Source: Paenibacillus sp. 32352
GTDB lineage: Bacteria; Bacillota; Bacilli; Paenibacillales; NBRC-103111
Reading direction: 5' to 3'
NCBI RefSeq assembly: GCF_002042965.1
Contig: NZ_MZNT01000007.1
Span: 310,001-374,000 of the forward strand
Length of the DNA: 64,000 nucleotides
Positions within the stretch are counted from its first letter, which is position 1; each line of letters begins with the position of its first letter. This document shows, piece after piece, positions 42,356-51,595 of this stretch. Below the pieces are notes generated by a model. It was not told the origin of the DNA and did no database searches. It saw only the letters and a program-made list of their open reading frames with translations. Both the position numbers and the translations under genes were made by a program.

Positions 42356-42372
42356 AACTAAACTTTTTAGTT
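42356..42372. promoter_or_regulatory. Operator candidate 1: AACTAAA-CTT-TTTAGTT
   Basis: A perfect 7-bp inverted repeat just downstream of the -10, where a repressor would block transcription. It shares AACTAAACTTT with a second site at 42505, on the far side of the promoter. ROK/XylR-type operators have similar half-sites. Confidence 0.55.
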
Positions 42373-42392
42373 ACCATCTCTTTCCCAAACAC

Positions 42393-42421
42393 ATCGTATC
42401 ATCACTAAATTCAAGTGTCAA
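42393..42421 (-). promoter_or_regulatory. Promoter of the two-binding-protein operon
   Basis: Perfect TTGACA (42416-42421), 17 bases, TACGAT (42393-42398) on the minus strand. The leader to GTG 42138 is about 250 nt and holds the cre-like site. The gap 42139-42621 contains only these control elements and the terminator at 42549. Confidence 0.7.
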
Positions 42422-42501
42422 CGCACTTTTTGTGCAAATTTCCACCTCATTTTACTAAATATGATGTATAACAATAAAATAGAAGCAAGATTGGATGAAT
42501 T

Positions 42502-42525
42502 ATTAACTAAACTTTGTGAGTTAAT
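42502..42525. promoter_or_regulatory. Operator candidate 2: ATTAACT-N10-AGTTAAT
   Basis: A 7-bp inverted repeat whose interior AACTAAACTTT repeats the first site, about 150 bp centre to centre, flanking the promoter. The arrangement suits a looping repressor. Confidence 0.5.
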
Positions 42526-42548
42526 CCTTCTAAACTATCAACAAAAAA

Positions 42549-42588
42549 AGCTTTCCATAACCGCCCTTTCGGGTGATTACTGAAAGCT
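42549..42588 (-). terminator. Terminator of the 219-aa secreted protein gene
   Basis: AGCTTTC and GAAAGCT pair with mostly matching inner bases around CCCTTTCGGG; the minus strand ends in TTTTTTTG. Confidence 0.75.
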
Positions 42589-42621
42589 CAAGTCTGCTTT
42601 GAAACATCTAACGTATTCCGC

Positions 42622-43281
42622 TTAAAATTTGTCAGGAAACTGTTTGACGATACCTTCTGTCAGGATATCCGCCAAATGAATCATATGGATCTCGTTTTTA
42701 TCGGTAGCTGCAATATCCGCTTTCCAATCCCCTTTAAGACAATCAAGGACTATTTCTGTAATCAACTGCAGATGCGTATACAGCATATCCTGCAGCGTTT
42801 TAAACTGCCAGTTCGGATTCGCTGCGCTTAAAAATTTGGCGATATCGTCGGCATTTCGATGCCAATCTGCTTCCAGCTTTTTCACATCCGCCTGATTACC
42901 CGCTTTGGCAGCCTCTACAATTTTCACTGCAATCTGTATATGCTCTCTCAGAAGGTCAGCCAGCTTATTGCCCGCGCCTTCCCCATAATAAGGCTTGATT
43001 ACGTTGCCAATATCCTGCTGGTTCCGCAACAGCCGGTCCAATACGTCCTTCTGATCCGGACGATTGGAGATGGCGCTGACAATATAGCTTCTCGTCCAAA
43101 TCGTATGATCGATCCAAACCTTCTGCATATCGGTTTTCAGCTGCACCATACTGGGACTTAGGCAAACCGAACTCTTCTCCTCGGCCATTTTCGCTTGTAC
43201 GGATTCTACGAACGGTGTCACACTAAACACGATCGCCAAGGTTATCAGAAACGCCGGCATCCATTTGTTTTTCACATTCAT
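42622..43281 (-). CDS. Secreted all-helical protein of unknown function
   Basis: A 219-aa protein with a signal peptide (AFLITLAIVFSVTPFVESVQA). The mature part is helical: VWIDHTIWTRSYIVSAISN, LLRNQQDIGNVIKPYYGEGA, LLREHIQIAVKIVEAAKAG, DWHRNADDIAKFLSAANPNW. Similar proteins occur in Bacillales, sometimes labelled glycosyltransferase, which the fold does not support. Repeated His and acidic residues on helices hint at a metal or haem-like four-helix bundle; speculative. AGAGGAGCAG precedes ATG 43281. Single gene with its own terminator. Confidence 0.75.
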   Translation of the reverse strand: MNVKNKWMPAFLITLAIVFSVTPFVESVQAKMAEEKSSVCLSPSMVQLKTDMQKVWIDHTIWTRSYIVSAISNRPDQKDVLDRLLRNQQDIGNVIKPYYGEGAGNKLADLLREHIQIAVKIVEAAKAGNQADVKKLEADWHRNADDIAKFLSAANPNWQFKTLQDMLYTHLQLITEIVLDCLKGDWKADIAATDKNEIHMIHLADILTEGIVKQFPDKF

Positions 43282-43370
43282 CTGCTCCTCTGTACCTTTG
43301 GAATAAGACAGGCTTTTTTATTATGCTTGTAATATCCAATTTTATACAAAGGATCATGCGGCAGAATCCG

Positions 43371-44297
43371 TCAGTCCAGGGACAGATCAAACGACATCAA
43401 GTCTCGTCCTACAGTGATCGGACCGTTATAAATGTCATTCATTCCCCGGATATATTCCTGCTCAGCCGGTTCATTCTGCTCCGGCGCCGGAATATGATGG
43501 GTCAGCACAAGATGCTTGACCCCGGCTTGCCTGGCGATATCGGCGGCTTCCAGTGTCGTCGTATGATATTTGGCCGGATTGGAGAGAGCTTTCTCGTAAT
43601 CCGGATAACGCCGGATCAACTCGTCCAGCCACTCTTTGTTGTACGCTTCGTGGATAAGCAGGTCAGCCCCCTGGCTGTGTTGAACCATGCTGGGGACGGG
43701 AATCGTGTCGCCCGAGATAACTACCGATTTGCCGTTATATTCGAACTTATAAGCGATGGCTGGATAAACCGGACGGTGATCCACCTCAAAGGCCGTAATC
43801 CTGATGCCGTCCCGGTCATAGACGACGCCTTCGTTGCATTCCGTATATTCGATCCGCGATCCGGCTTCGTCCGACAGATTGTAGCTCACTCGAAGCTTCA
43901 CATCGAACTCGAACGATTCTCTCATTTTGCCGATGATATCCCGGGTCGACTCGGGTCCGTACACATGCATCGGGGTTGAACGGCCCTCGAATACTCTCTC
44001 CGCCGTAATATGGGTTCTCCAGCTGGTAATAAACAGATCGAAGAACCCGCCATTATGGTCATAATGGTGGTGAGTGAGCAGGAGGTCGGATACCCGCTGG
44101 GGCATGACGCCGGCCTTGATCAGTTGGTCCACAACGGCGCCGCCGCAGTCGACCACGAATGTCTTATGTCCGGCAAGCACGGCCACTCCCGATTTGGCTC
44201 TGCCGTAAAAAGCACGCGGCGAGCCGGTGCCGAGCAGGATAACCTTCATATGCTCATGAAAATCTGGCTGCAGATTTAGCTGCGGTTGAATGTACAT
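43371..44297 (-). CDS. MBL-fold metal-dependent hydrolase (RNase Z-like)
   Basis: A 308-aa metallo-beta-lactamase-fold protein. The metal motif LLLTHHHYDHNGG (HxHxDH), the later SGDTIPVP and the final LVLTHHIP give both zinc sites. KVILLGTGSPRAF is the opening strand shared by RNase Z and arylsulfatase-like members. ATG 44297 follows GGAGGAAATATAA. No signal peptide. No clear partner; a small-molecule hydrolase is likelier than tRNA processing because the exosite arm is not evident. Confidence 0.85.
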   Translation of the reverse strand: MYIQPQLNLQPDFHEHMKVILLGTGSPRAFYGRAKSGVAVLAGHKTFVVDCGGAVVDQLIKAGVMPQRVSDLLLTHHHYDHNGGFFDLFITSWRTHITAERVFEGRSTPMHVYGPESTRDIIGKMRESFEFDVKLRVSYNLSDEAGSRIEYTECNEGVVYDRDGIRITAFEVDHRPVYPAIAYKFEYNGKSVVISGDTIPVPSMVQHSQGADLLIHEAYNKEWLDELIRRYPDYEKALSNPAKYHTTTLEAADIARQAGVKHLVLTHHIPAPEQNEPAEQEYIRGMNDIYNGPITVGRDLMSFDLSLD

Positions 44298-44343
44298 TTA
44301 TATTTCCTCCTGTGACAGTAATGAAGATGGTACGGCAGTTAAG

Positions 44344-45024
44344 CTACACACGCGTTAGAAAAGCTTCAGGCTCTTGAATCCGAATGCGCTTTTTCCCGTA
44401 ATGGACAATACCTTGCTCATTCCACCGGTTTAACGTTTCCGTAACGGTTTGCCGGCTGCATCCGACAATGAACGATATTTCTTCGTGACTTAACGGCAGG
44501 CTGACATGAAGCTCATTCCCTTGCCGCTCTCCCAAGCGGAGAAGAAAATGCGCCAGTCTCCAGGGCACAGGCTTGGAAATCAGCATTTCCGTATGCCGCT
44601 GGGTATGCAGCAGTCGCCTCGCGTTGGAAACGGTCACTGCATACATAATTTCCGGGCGGCTTACCATCAGGCTTCGAAATTCGTTGGCGGGCACATATAG
44701 CACCTCGCTGTCCAGAATACACCGGGCAAACCGCTGCCGCCGCTGGCCGGTCAATACTTCAGCCGCTCCGAACATTTCACCCTCAAACCGCAGAAACAAG
44801 GTGATACCTTGCCCTTCCTTGGCCGATTGCGAAATTTTGACGAGCCCGCTTCGAACCCAATAGATGTCACGGCTTTCCTCGTCTTCGCGGAAAATGAGCT
44901 CGTTTTTCCTGTAATGCCGGGCGGTTCCATACTGTGCGAACAGACCGGTCAATACTTCCTCCTCTTCCTTCATGCCTTCTCTCTTCACCTGGTCGGTAAG
45001 CTCGCTGTCATTCCATGAAGCCAT
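44344..45024 (-). CDS. Crp/Fnr family regulator
   Basis: A 226-aa regulator. Residues about 25-135 form a cyclic nucleotide-binding-type barrel (ELIFREDEESRDIYWVRSGL). The C-terminal helix-turn-helix reads LSHEEISFIVGCSRQTVTET. No four-cysteine cluster of FNR is seen. AGGTGA precedes ATG 45024. It lies 46 bp ahead of the MBL gene in the same direction and may control or be co-transcribed with it. Confidence 0.88.
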   Translation of the reverse strand: MASWNDSELTDQVKREGMKEEEEVLTGLFAQYGTARHYRKNELIFREDEESRDIYWVRSGLVKISQSAKEGQGITLFLRFEGEMFGAAEVLTGQRRQRFARCILDSEVLYVPANEFRSLMVSRPEIMYAVTVSNARRLLHTQRHTEMLISKPVPWRLAHFLLRLGERQGNELHVSLPLSHEEISFIVGCSRQTVTETLNRWNEQGIVHYGKKRIRIQEPEAFLTRV

Positions 45025-45250
45025 CCTGTATTCACCTCGAAGCCGGTTAATTCATAGTTTTCCTATTTGCATTATAGTTAAATTAGTCACAATAAAACAG
45101 TCGGCTGCCCGACAAAATTCAAACTTTTTTTGCCATATAACGCAAAGATGACTTCTGCCCGTCCGGGAGAAGCCATCCAGCGCACTACAGCACATTATCC
45201 CAAAAAGGGAATAGTGAATGAATCCGCCTGCTGTTCTAGAGTGAAGAAAA

Positions 45251-45286
45251 AGCTCTCCTTCAAGCTTCGTCATCATCAGGAGAGCC
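45251..45286 (-). terminator. Terminator of the LplB-YtcP-lipoprotein operon
   Basis: GCTCTCCT pairs with AGGAGAGC; TTTTTC follows on the minus strand, just after the binding protein stop. Confidence 0.8.
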
Positions 45287-45298
45287 ATTGGTTCTAGT

Positions 45299-46819
45299 TT
45301 ACTTGGATTTGCTTTTCGCGTATAATTCGTTCATTTCTTTGATATAGTCGTCGCCGCCGTTCTTTTTCCACAGCTCCATTTCAGCTTTGAAGCCCGCTTC
45401 GTCGATTTTGCCGACGATGAATTTGGTGCGCGCGTCGTCGACAATTTGGTCGAGCTGCGTGCCTTTTTGCGTGTAAGTCGGTGTCGTGAACGGCTCGCCG
45501 GGGTTATGAACCGCGATTTTCTCGTTCTCCTTCATCACTTCAAGCGCCTTGGCACGAAGCGGCGTATTCGGCTTGAACAATTCCGGAGTCAAGTACGGGA
45601 TCGATGTCAGCAGCTGGGTGACGTTCTTGTTGTTAATGTCCGGCGTCATCGGATCTGTGGCGAGCAGCAGGGGAACCAGCTTACCGTCCTCTACTTTATA
45701 GTGAACGCCTTCAATGCCTTGGCTGATCAGAATTTGCATTTCCTTATCGTTGGTTTTATCCAGGAAGGCGAGTACCTTCTTCAGCTCAGCCTCTGTTTTG
45801 ACGGCGGTTTTCGAGATCAGGAACATCCCGTTGTGCCCGGCTGTCGGCAGGTTGTGAAGACCTGTCGGGCCGCTGACGGCGCCGATCAAATCGATGTAGC
45901 CCTTGGAATTGTTCTGCTTCATCTTCTCGTCGATCTGATAGGAGCGCTCCGCTACGTCGATCGCCACACCCGCTTGCCCGTTAATGATCGGATCATTCCA
46001 CTTGGCCGAATCGTACACGGCGAAGTCCTGATTGACCAGCTTCTCATCATACAGCTTTTTGAAAAACTTTAATGCTTCCATGTACTCCGGGGTCAAATGT
46101 GCCGGAACCAGCTTGCCGTCCTTCTCCCCCCATTTGTTCGGAACGCCGAACCAGGTTTGCATAATATCCCAAGGTCCGCCGTAACGGGTAACAACCATGC
46201 CGTAGGTGTCGTCCTTTCCGTTTTTATCCGGATCGTTACTCGCAAAAGCCTTCAGCATATTGTAAAATTCGTCGATGGTTTTCGGTTCCTTCATGCCTAG
46301 GTTATCCAGCCAATCCTTGCGGTAGCTGATTGCCATCCGGCCGATTGGACGAGTGACATAAAGCCCGTAGTATTTGCCGTTGACCGACGTATTGTTCAGA
46401 ATGGTTTGATTGGCTTTGCTCAGGTTCGGATAGTCCTTCAAATATGGGCCGATTTCCCAAAATGCGCCGCCGTTGATCGCGTTCGCCACTGCAGATACTT
46501 TAGCGTTGTTCACAAATACAAGCGAAGGCAGGGTACCGGAGGCTAGCGTAATATTCAGCTTGTCCCCATAGTTGGCATCGGGTGTAAACTGCAGATCCAG
46601 CTTGACGTTCGTATACTCCTCAATCTTTTTCCATACCTTGCTTTCCGCCGTTGCCGAATCGTTGTAGTAGCCCTTCAGCATTACCGAAATCGGGAATGGC
46701 GCCTCTTTCCCGTCCCCCGCTTTGGAAGCTTCCGGCTTTGCATCGTTGCCGCATCCGGCGATAGCCGCAACAGCTACAGCGGTGACAGTCGTGACCGCCC
46801 ACGTTTTTTTCCAATTCAT
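45299..46819 (-). CDS. Extracellular solute-binding lipoprotein (LplA type)
   Basis: A 506-aa ABC binding protein with lipobox AIAGC. PISVMLKGYYNDSATAESKV at the start of the mature part, GMVVTRYGGPWDIMQTWFGV and YKVEDGKLVPLLLATDPMTP belong to the large Paenibacillus LplA-like oligosaccharide-binding family. Third gene of the lplB-ytcP-lplA-like set, 145 bp after ytcP. Substrate is probably an oligosaccharide. Confidence 0.9.
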   Translation of the reverse strand: MNWKKTWAVTTVTAVAVAAIAGCGNDAKPEASKAGDGKEAPFPISVMLKGYYNDSATAESKVWKKIEEYTNVKLDLQFTPDANYGDKLNITLASGTLPSLVFVNNAKVSAVANAINGGAFWEIGPYLKDYPNLSKANQTILNNTSVNGKYYGLYVTRPIGRMAISYRKDWLDNLGMKEPKTIDEFYNMLKAFASNDPDKNGKDDTYGMVVTRYGGPWDIMQTWFGVPNKWGEKDGKLVPAHLTPEYMEALKFFKKLYDEKLVNQDFAVYDSAKWNDPIINGQAGVAIDVAERSYQIDEKMKQNNSKGYIDLIGAVSGPTGLHNLPTAGHNGMFLISKTAVKTEAELKKVLAFLDKTNDKEMQILISQGIEGVHYKVEDGKLVPLLLATDPMTPDINNKNVTQLLTSIPYLTPELFKPNTPLRAKALEVMKENEKIAVHNPGEPFTTPTYTQKGTQLDQIVDDARTKFIVGKIDEAGFKAEMELWKKNGGDDYIKEMNELYAKSKSK

Positions 46820-46964
46820 TTCGTTTCCTCCCTTTATATGGACCCTTATTGTTTTTTTATGATGAAGCAGTATCCTGCGTCAGGCGGAGGAACCCATTCT
46901 CATAGAAGGATGCGCTCCTCACATTCCTGTGCCGATACCGCAACCATCTTTGGACGCTGAGCGA

Positions 46965-47846
46965 TTATCCCTTCACGGCACCGAGCAGTACGCCTTTGGC
47001 GAAATGCTTCTGCAGAAACGGATATACAAGCAAAATTGGCAAGGTGCCTACGACGATGACAGCCATTTTGATCGACTGATCCGGCGGCTTCACGTAGGTC
47101 GGGTCCTGAACCGAATTGTCCAGTGCCCCTGTAGCCAATAGCACGATTTGTCTCAGCAGCACCTGCATCGGCCACTTTTTGGCATCGGTCAAGTAGATGA
47201 GAGCATTGAAGAAATCGTTCCAGTGCGCGACGGCGTAGAACAGCGCGAAGGTCGCAATAACCGGCTTCGACAGCGGCAGCACGATGCGCCATAGCACCCC
47301 TATATCGGTGCTCCCGTCGATGCGGGCCGATTCAATAAGCTCGTTCGGAATTTCCTCGAAAAACGATTTCACGACAATCAGGTTGAACGCATTGATCGCC
47401 GTAGGCAGCATAACGGCCCAATAAGAATTCAGCAGTCCCAAATTTTTTACGACCAAAAAAGTGGGAATGATCCCTCCGCTGAACATCATCGTGAACACGA
47501 CCATTTTGACAAAAAAGCTTCGACCGATCATGTTCCGTCTGGATAAGGCGTAGGCCATCGTAAAGGTAAAGAACAGGTTAACCAGCGTACCTCCCACTGT
47601 TACAAATACGGAGACGAGCAGGCTTCGCGGCAGCGCGTTATCTTTAAATACGTATTTGTAAGCATTGATCGTCACATCGTGCGGGATCAGAAAGAAGGAC
47701 CTTGACCCGATTTCAAGGTCGCTCGCAAATGATCCGGCTACAATATACAGAAGCGGCAGGAGCATAGCTAGAGCGATTATGGCAAGTACGATATGATTGG
47801 CGACTCCGAAGAGCCTCTCGCCGAATGACATATGACGCGTGTGCAT
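46965..47846 (-). CDS. Carbohydrate ABC permease (YtcP/LplC type)
   Basis: A 293-aa permease with six helices. The EAA loop reads LIESARIDGSTDIGVLWRIV, followed by LPLSKPVIATFALFYAVAHW. The frame extends to 48152 but that part is the other frame of lplB; ATG 47846 with GGAGGAG ahead gives the family length. The C-terminus ends FAKGVLLGAVKG, as in this family. It pairs with the LplB-type permease. Confidence 0.92.
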   Translation of the reverse strand: MHTRHMSFGERLFGVANHIVLAIIALAMLLPLLYIVAGSFASDLEIGSRSFFLIPHDVTINAYKYVFKDNALPRSLLVSVFVTVGGTLVNLFFTFTMAYALSRRNMIGRSFFVKMVVFTMMFSGGIIPTFLVVKNLGLLNSYWAVMLPTAINAFNLIVVKSFFEEIPNELIESARIDGSTDIGVLWRIVLPLSKPVIATFALFYAVAHWNDFFNALIYLTDAKKWPMQVLLRQIVLLATGALDNSVQDPTYVKPPDQSIKMAVIVVGTLPILLVYPFLQKHFAKGVLLGAVKG

Positions 47847-47866
47847 GGACAGCTTCTCCTCCCCGG

Positions 47867-48835
47867 TTAGAATATGCCGGAATGGCCGGCTCTTTTGGCC
47901 AAATAGTTGGATGTAAACACCAGGGTCACCCCGATGACGGCTTTGAACAACCCGACGGCGGTGCTGTAGCTGAATGCGCCTTGCGTAATCCCCACCGTAT
48001 ACACGTACGTATCGAATACGTCGGCGACCGGACGGTTCAACGCATTGGACATAAGCAAGATCTGCTCGAAGCCCCGGTCGAGGAAATTCCCCATCCGCAG
48101 AATGAGCAGCACGATAATGGTGCCTTGAATGGCCGGCAGCGTTATGTGCCACAACTGGCGAAACCGGCTCGCCCCGTCGACGGTTGCCGCTTCGTACTGC
48201 TCTTGATCAACCCCGGCGAGCGCAGCGAGGAAGATGATCGTCCCCCAGCCCATTTCCTTCCATATACTCTGAATGATGATCATCGGGCGGAACGTGGATT
48301 CACTCGTCAGAAATTCGATTTTCTTCCCGATCACCTTCACCAGCAGCTCGTTGATGACTCCGCCCTCCGTGGTCAACAGAAGATACGTGATGCTGGCGAC
48401 GATAACCATGGAGATAAAATGAGGCATATAGATGATCGACTGAATAAACCGTTTATAGAAGGCAACACGCACCTCATTTAACATAAGAGCCAGAATAATC
48501 GGCGCCGGAAAGAAAAATACCATATCGTACAAGCCAAGCAGCAAGGTGTTACGGATAAGGTGAAAGAAGACCGGATCGGCGAAAAACCGCTTGAAATGGT
48601 CGAAGCCTACCCATTCGCTGTCCATAAATCCGATGAATGGCTGATAGTTTTTGAAAGCCAGCAGCACCCCCCACATCGGAACATATTTGAAAACAATAAA
48701 GTAGAGCAGACCCGGGAGAAGCAGCAGCATCAAATGCTTGTCTCTCACTACCCGGGTCAGCCATGTTTTTCGCTTGCGCGGGGTGATGACGGAAGCACTT
48801 GCCGCAGCTGGTTCGGTACCCCATGCTTGATTCAT
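47867..48835 (-). CDS. ABC permease (LplB type)
   Basis: A 322-aa permease. LLPGLLYFIVFKYVPMWGVL and LAFKNYQPFIGFMDSEWVGF are hallmarks of LplB; the EAA loop is EQYEAATVDGASRFRQLWHI. AAGGAGTGAGAAC places ATG at 48835. First gene of the importer. No ATPase is encoded, as usual: these systems share MsmX-type ATPases. Confidence 0.92.
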   Translation of the reverse strand: MNQAWGTEPAAASASVITPRKRKTWLTRVVRDKHLMLLLLPGLLYFIVFKYVPMWGVLLAFKNYQPFIGFMDSEWVGFDHFKRFFADPVFFHLIRNTLLLGLYDMVFFFPAPIILALMLNEVRVAFYKRFIQSIIYMPHFISMVIVASITYLLLTTEGGVINELLVKVIGKKIEFLTSESTFRPMIIIQSIWKEMGWGTIIFLAALAGVDQEQYEAATVDGASRFRQLWHITLPAIQGTIIVLLILRMGNFLDRGFEQILLMSNALNRPVADVFDTYVYTVGITQGAFSYSTAVGLFKAVIGVTLVFTSNYLAKRAGHSGIF

Positions 48836-48996
48836 GTTCTCACTCCTTCTCGAACGGATTAGTATCGGATTGCGAAGCCATAGCAACACTGTATACGGGC
48901 CGTACGTTTCCTACAATTAGACTTTTACAACTGCGTATTCAAGCCGTATTTGCACTTTTCGTACAGGATAGGATTTTGTTAATAACACGCGCAAAA

Positions 48997-49035
48997 AAGG
49001 ACAACCCTGCCGCTGACAGCAGCATGTTGTCCTTT
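48997..49035 (-). terminator. Terminator of the YesN-like regulator gene
   Basis: AAAGGACAAC and GTTGTCCTTT form a 10-bp stem with TTTTTT following on the minus strand. Confidence 0.85.
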
Positions 49036-49077
49036 GAACCGCAGGCGAATTCCCTGCTTAACATGGTTTTAGCCGGT

Positions 49078-51375
49078 TTATTTGTTCCGGCTTCTCTCCC
49101 GGTATTCTCCCGGAGTGATGCCCTCCTGCTTTTTGAAAATGCGATTAAAATAACTGTGCTGGTAGCCGACCCGAAGCGCCACATCATTGATTTTGAGATC
49201 GGTTTCCCGGAGCAGCTCCCTGGCTTTATCCATGCGGAGCTCCGTCAAATAGTCGATGAAGTTTTTGCCTGTAACCTGTTTAATCGACCGGCTCAGCACC
49301 ACCGGATTCATGCCCGCATGGTCGGCGCAGCTGTCCAGAGAGATCTCGTTCATGTAATTGTCTTGCAAATAGATCAGTGCGGTTTCCACGATTCTCTTGG
49401 TTTGTACGTCGGCCCGCGCTTCCAGCTCCTGCATATACGGTTGAATCACCTTATGGTGGAACCATTTCATCATCTTCTGCGAGTCCCGTATTTGGGCCAG
49501 CTGTTCATACAAATTGCTCGATTTGAACACTCGCACCGGGTCCATCCCGGAATGCCGAATCGTGTGCAGAATGCTGCCGAGCAGCTGGAGCATGCTTTGC
49601 TGAACATCGATTTCCTTGGCTCCCCTCTCGAGCAGCTCATTCAGGAACGCTTCGATTAAGTGCTGCGTTTCCTGCTGCTGTCCGGTGCGGATCAGCTGTA
49701 ATAATTCCCGTTCCAACGCGAACGGATAGCGAAGCTCATTAGAGTGAGGCTCCGCCTCAAGCGACTCCAGATTGATGATCTGATTCTCGCTTACAAAATT
49801 ACGGTAAATCAGTGCCTCCCTCACTTCTTCATAATGAGCGGCAATATCCGTGATGGAGGTTGACGGTCTGCCGATCGTAATGGATACCTGCAATTTGAGG
49901 ATATGATCGATTGCCTGCATCATATCTCCGCACAGCGCATGAAGCTCCTCGGTGTAAGGCTGGCCGGAAGGGAATATTACCAGCAATCCGATCGACAAAT
50001 CATGGAAATTGATCATATTGACCTGCTCGAACCGGCTTTCGGCCAATTCCTCAATAATGTTCGCCGCAGCGAAAGTAACCAGACCCTCGTCCCCTTGGGA
50101 GAACCGTCCCTCCAAATGCTCGAAGCCGGTTAATTGGATATGCAGGACGATGAACTGCCGGCCATCCACCTCCCAGCCGTAGTTTCTCATGCGCTCAAGC
50201 AGCTCCTCTTCCGAGTAAGAGTACAGAAAGCCTTGCACTAATTGCAGCAGGAAGCCCTCCTTGACATGCGGCAGCTGCTGCTCCAGCTTGGTTTGAAGTG
50301 CCGCACTTTCCCGGGTCAGATGCAGCCACTGCTTTTCAATCAGATTGAATTCATCATGATGATCCGCTTGGCTTTTCGAGAACAGCCGGTCCGCTCCTAG
50401 CAGTCGTACGAGACGGTCGATCGGCGTATAAATTTTGTAGGAAGCAAGCCACGACAAAATGACGACGAGCAGAAGCGAAGCGCAGCTGACGGATAAAATA
50501 ATCTTCGAAATAAAGACGACCGGCTTCGTTATGACGCTGATCGGTGAAGCGGACACATAGGTCCATTCGGTGCCAATCCGCACAAAGCTGCCGAACGACA
50601 CCGTATAGGTGTTTTTGTCCCATTTGTACAAAAACGACCCTGCTTTCAAGCCCTTGGAGAGCACTTCTTGCTTTAAAGCCGTTTCGAAGGGGGAGGCTTC
50701 GGCCGTCCCCGCACTTGACAGCAGCATCTCCCCGTTCCCCTGCATGATGAACGTTTCTCCGACATTGTATGGCGTTAACGTTTTCAACATCCCGGTTGCC
50801 TTGTCCTTATCCAGTCGGATCAATAACGCCCCGAAAGGATACGGCTCCATCGCAGGTATTTTATGGACCAAGGTTAAATCCATCCTGCCCGGACGATTCG
50901 CATTTTCCGGCAGCCATGTCCAATAGACCCATTTGGGGTTGGCGAGCAGCTCATTATAGCTGTCCAGCGCGTTGGTCTCTGTCAGTACGTCGTATTCCCG
51001 ATTGAACAAGTATGGTCGCGCAGCGTTCAAATACAGCTCGACATTTTTCGCAAAAGGGCTGGATCCCTTCATGACGCCGAGTGTTTTGATAATGTCACGG
51101 GTCGTTTCGAATTCCCTGCCCAAATCGGTTTTCTTAAGATTCAAATTGAATTTCGGATCGAACGCCCAATGGGAAATCGACGCTTCCAGATAGGCGAACT
51201 GATCGTCCAGATTAGCCGCTCTTTGCGTAATTTGCTCCTCATGCAGCCGCAGGATATCATTTGCCAGAGGCCCCCCAGCGATCCAGTAAAATACCCCGCT
51301 CACAATAAGCCCCGGAATACTGGAGATAATCAGAATCAGGATCAGACTTCTTCGGAAAAATCGGCTTTTAACCAT
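49078..51375 (-). CDS. AraC-type regulator with membrane sensor (YesN-like)
   Basis: A 765-aa membrane regulator. TM1 at about residues 10-30 (LILILIISSIPGLIVSGVFY), an extracellular sensor to about 285, TM2 (VFISKIILSVSCASLLLVVI), a cytoplasmic middle part, and a C-terminal AraC pair: ISLDSCADHAGMNPVVLSRS and KINDVALRVGYQHSYFNRIF then EGITPGEYR. It lies directly ahead of the LplB-YtcP importer and likely activates it when an external sugar is sensed. Confidence 0.9.
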   Translation of the reverse strand: MVKSRFFRRSLILILIISSIPGLIVSGVFYWIAGGPLANDILRLHEEQITQRAANLDDQFAYLEASISHWAFDPKFNLNLKKTDLGREFETTRDIIKTLGVMKGSSPFAKNVELYLNAARPYLFNREYDVLTETNALDSYNELLANPKWVYWTWLPENANRPGRMDLTLVHKIPAMEPYPFGALLIRLDKDKATGMLKTLTPYNVGETFIMQGNGEMLLSSAGTAEASPFETALKQEVLSKGLKAGSFLYKWDKNTYTVSFGSFVRIGTEWTYVSASPISVITKPVVFISKIILSVSCASLLLVVILSWLASYKIYTPIDRLVRLLGADRLFSKSQADHHDEFNLIEKQWLHLTRESAALQTKLEQQLPHVKEGFLLQLVQGFLYSYSEEELLERMRNYGWEVDGRQFIVLHIQLTGFEHLEGRFSQGDEGLVTFAAANIIEELAESRFEQVNMINFHDLSIGLLVIFPSGQPYTEELHALCGDMMQAIDHILKLQVSITIGRPSTSITDIAAHYEEVREALIYRNFVSENQIINLESLEAEPHSNELRYPFALERELLQLIRTGQQQETQHLIEAFLNELLERGAKEIDVQQSMLQLLGSILHTIRHSGMDPVRVFKSSNLYEQLAQIRDSQKMMKWFHHKVIQPYMQELEARADVQTKRIVETALIYLQDNYMNEISLDSCADHAGMNPVVLSRSIKQVTGKNFIDYLTELRMDKARELLRETDLKINDVALRVGYQHSYFNRIFKKQEGITPGEYRERSRNK

Positions 51376-51494
51376 ATGCCATCAACACCCTTTTGTCTAA
51401 ATCTTCCTAGAGATATATAACATTCGCGCAAGGGTGCATAATCCCTTCTGCTTAGGCTTCAGCTTCATCGTATTCTCCAACTTCTTTTAAGCAC

Positions 51495-51528
51495 AAAAAA
51501 AGCATACGTTACCGTATACCTTAATGCT
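51495..51528 (-). terminator. Possible terminator of the yoaP-like gene
   Basis: AGCATACG pairs with CGTAT..ATGCT with a bulge; seven T follow on the minus strand. Weaker than the others. Confidence 0.5.
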
Positions 51529-51595
51529 CTCCATTCTCTTGAACCCGTTTGAGCTGTTTATATCGATTCTATCTATTCGGCTTCTTAAACAAAGT

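Noticed and set aside
47847..48152. N-terminal extension of the YtcP-type permease reading frame
   Set aside because: It overlaps the LplB permease in another frame, is Arg/His-rich and unlike the family; the ribosome site supports 47846.
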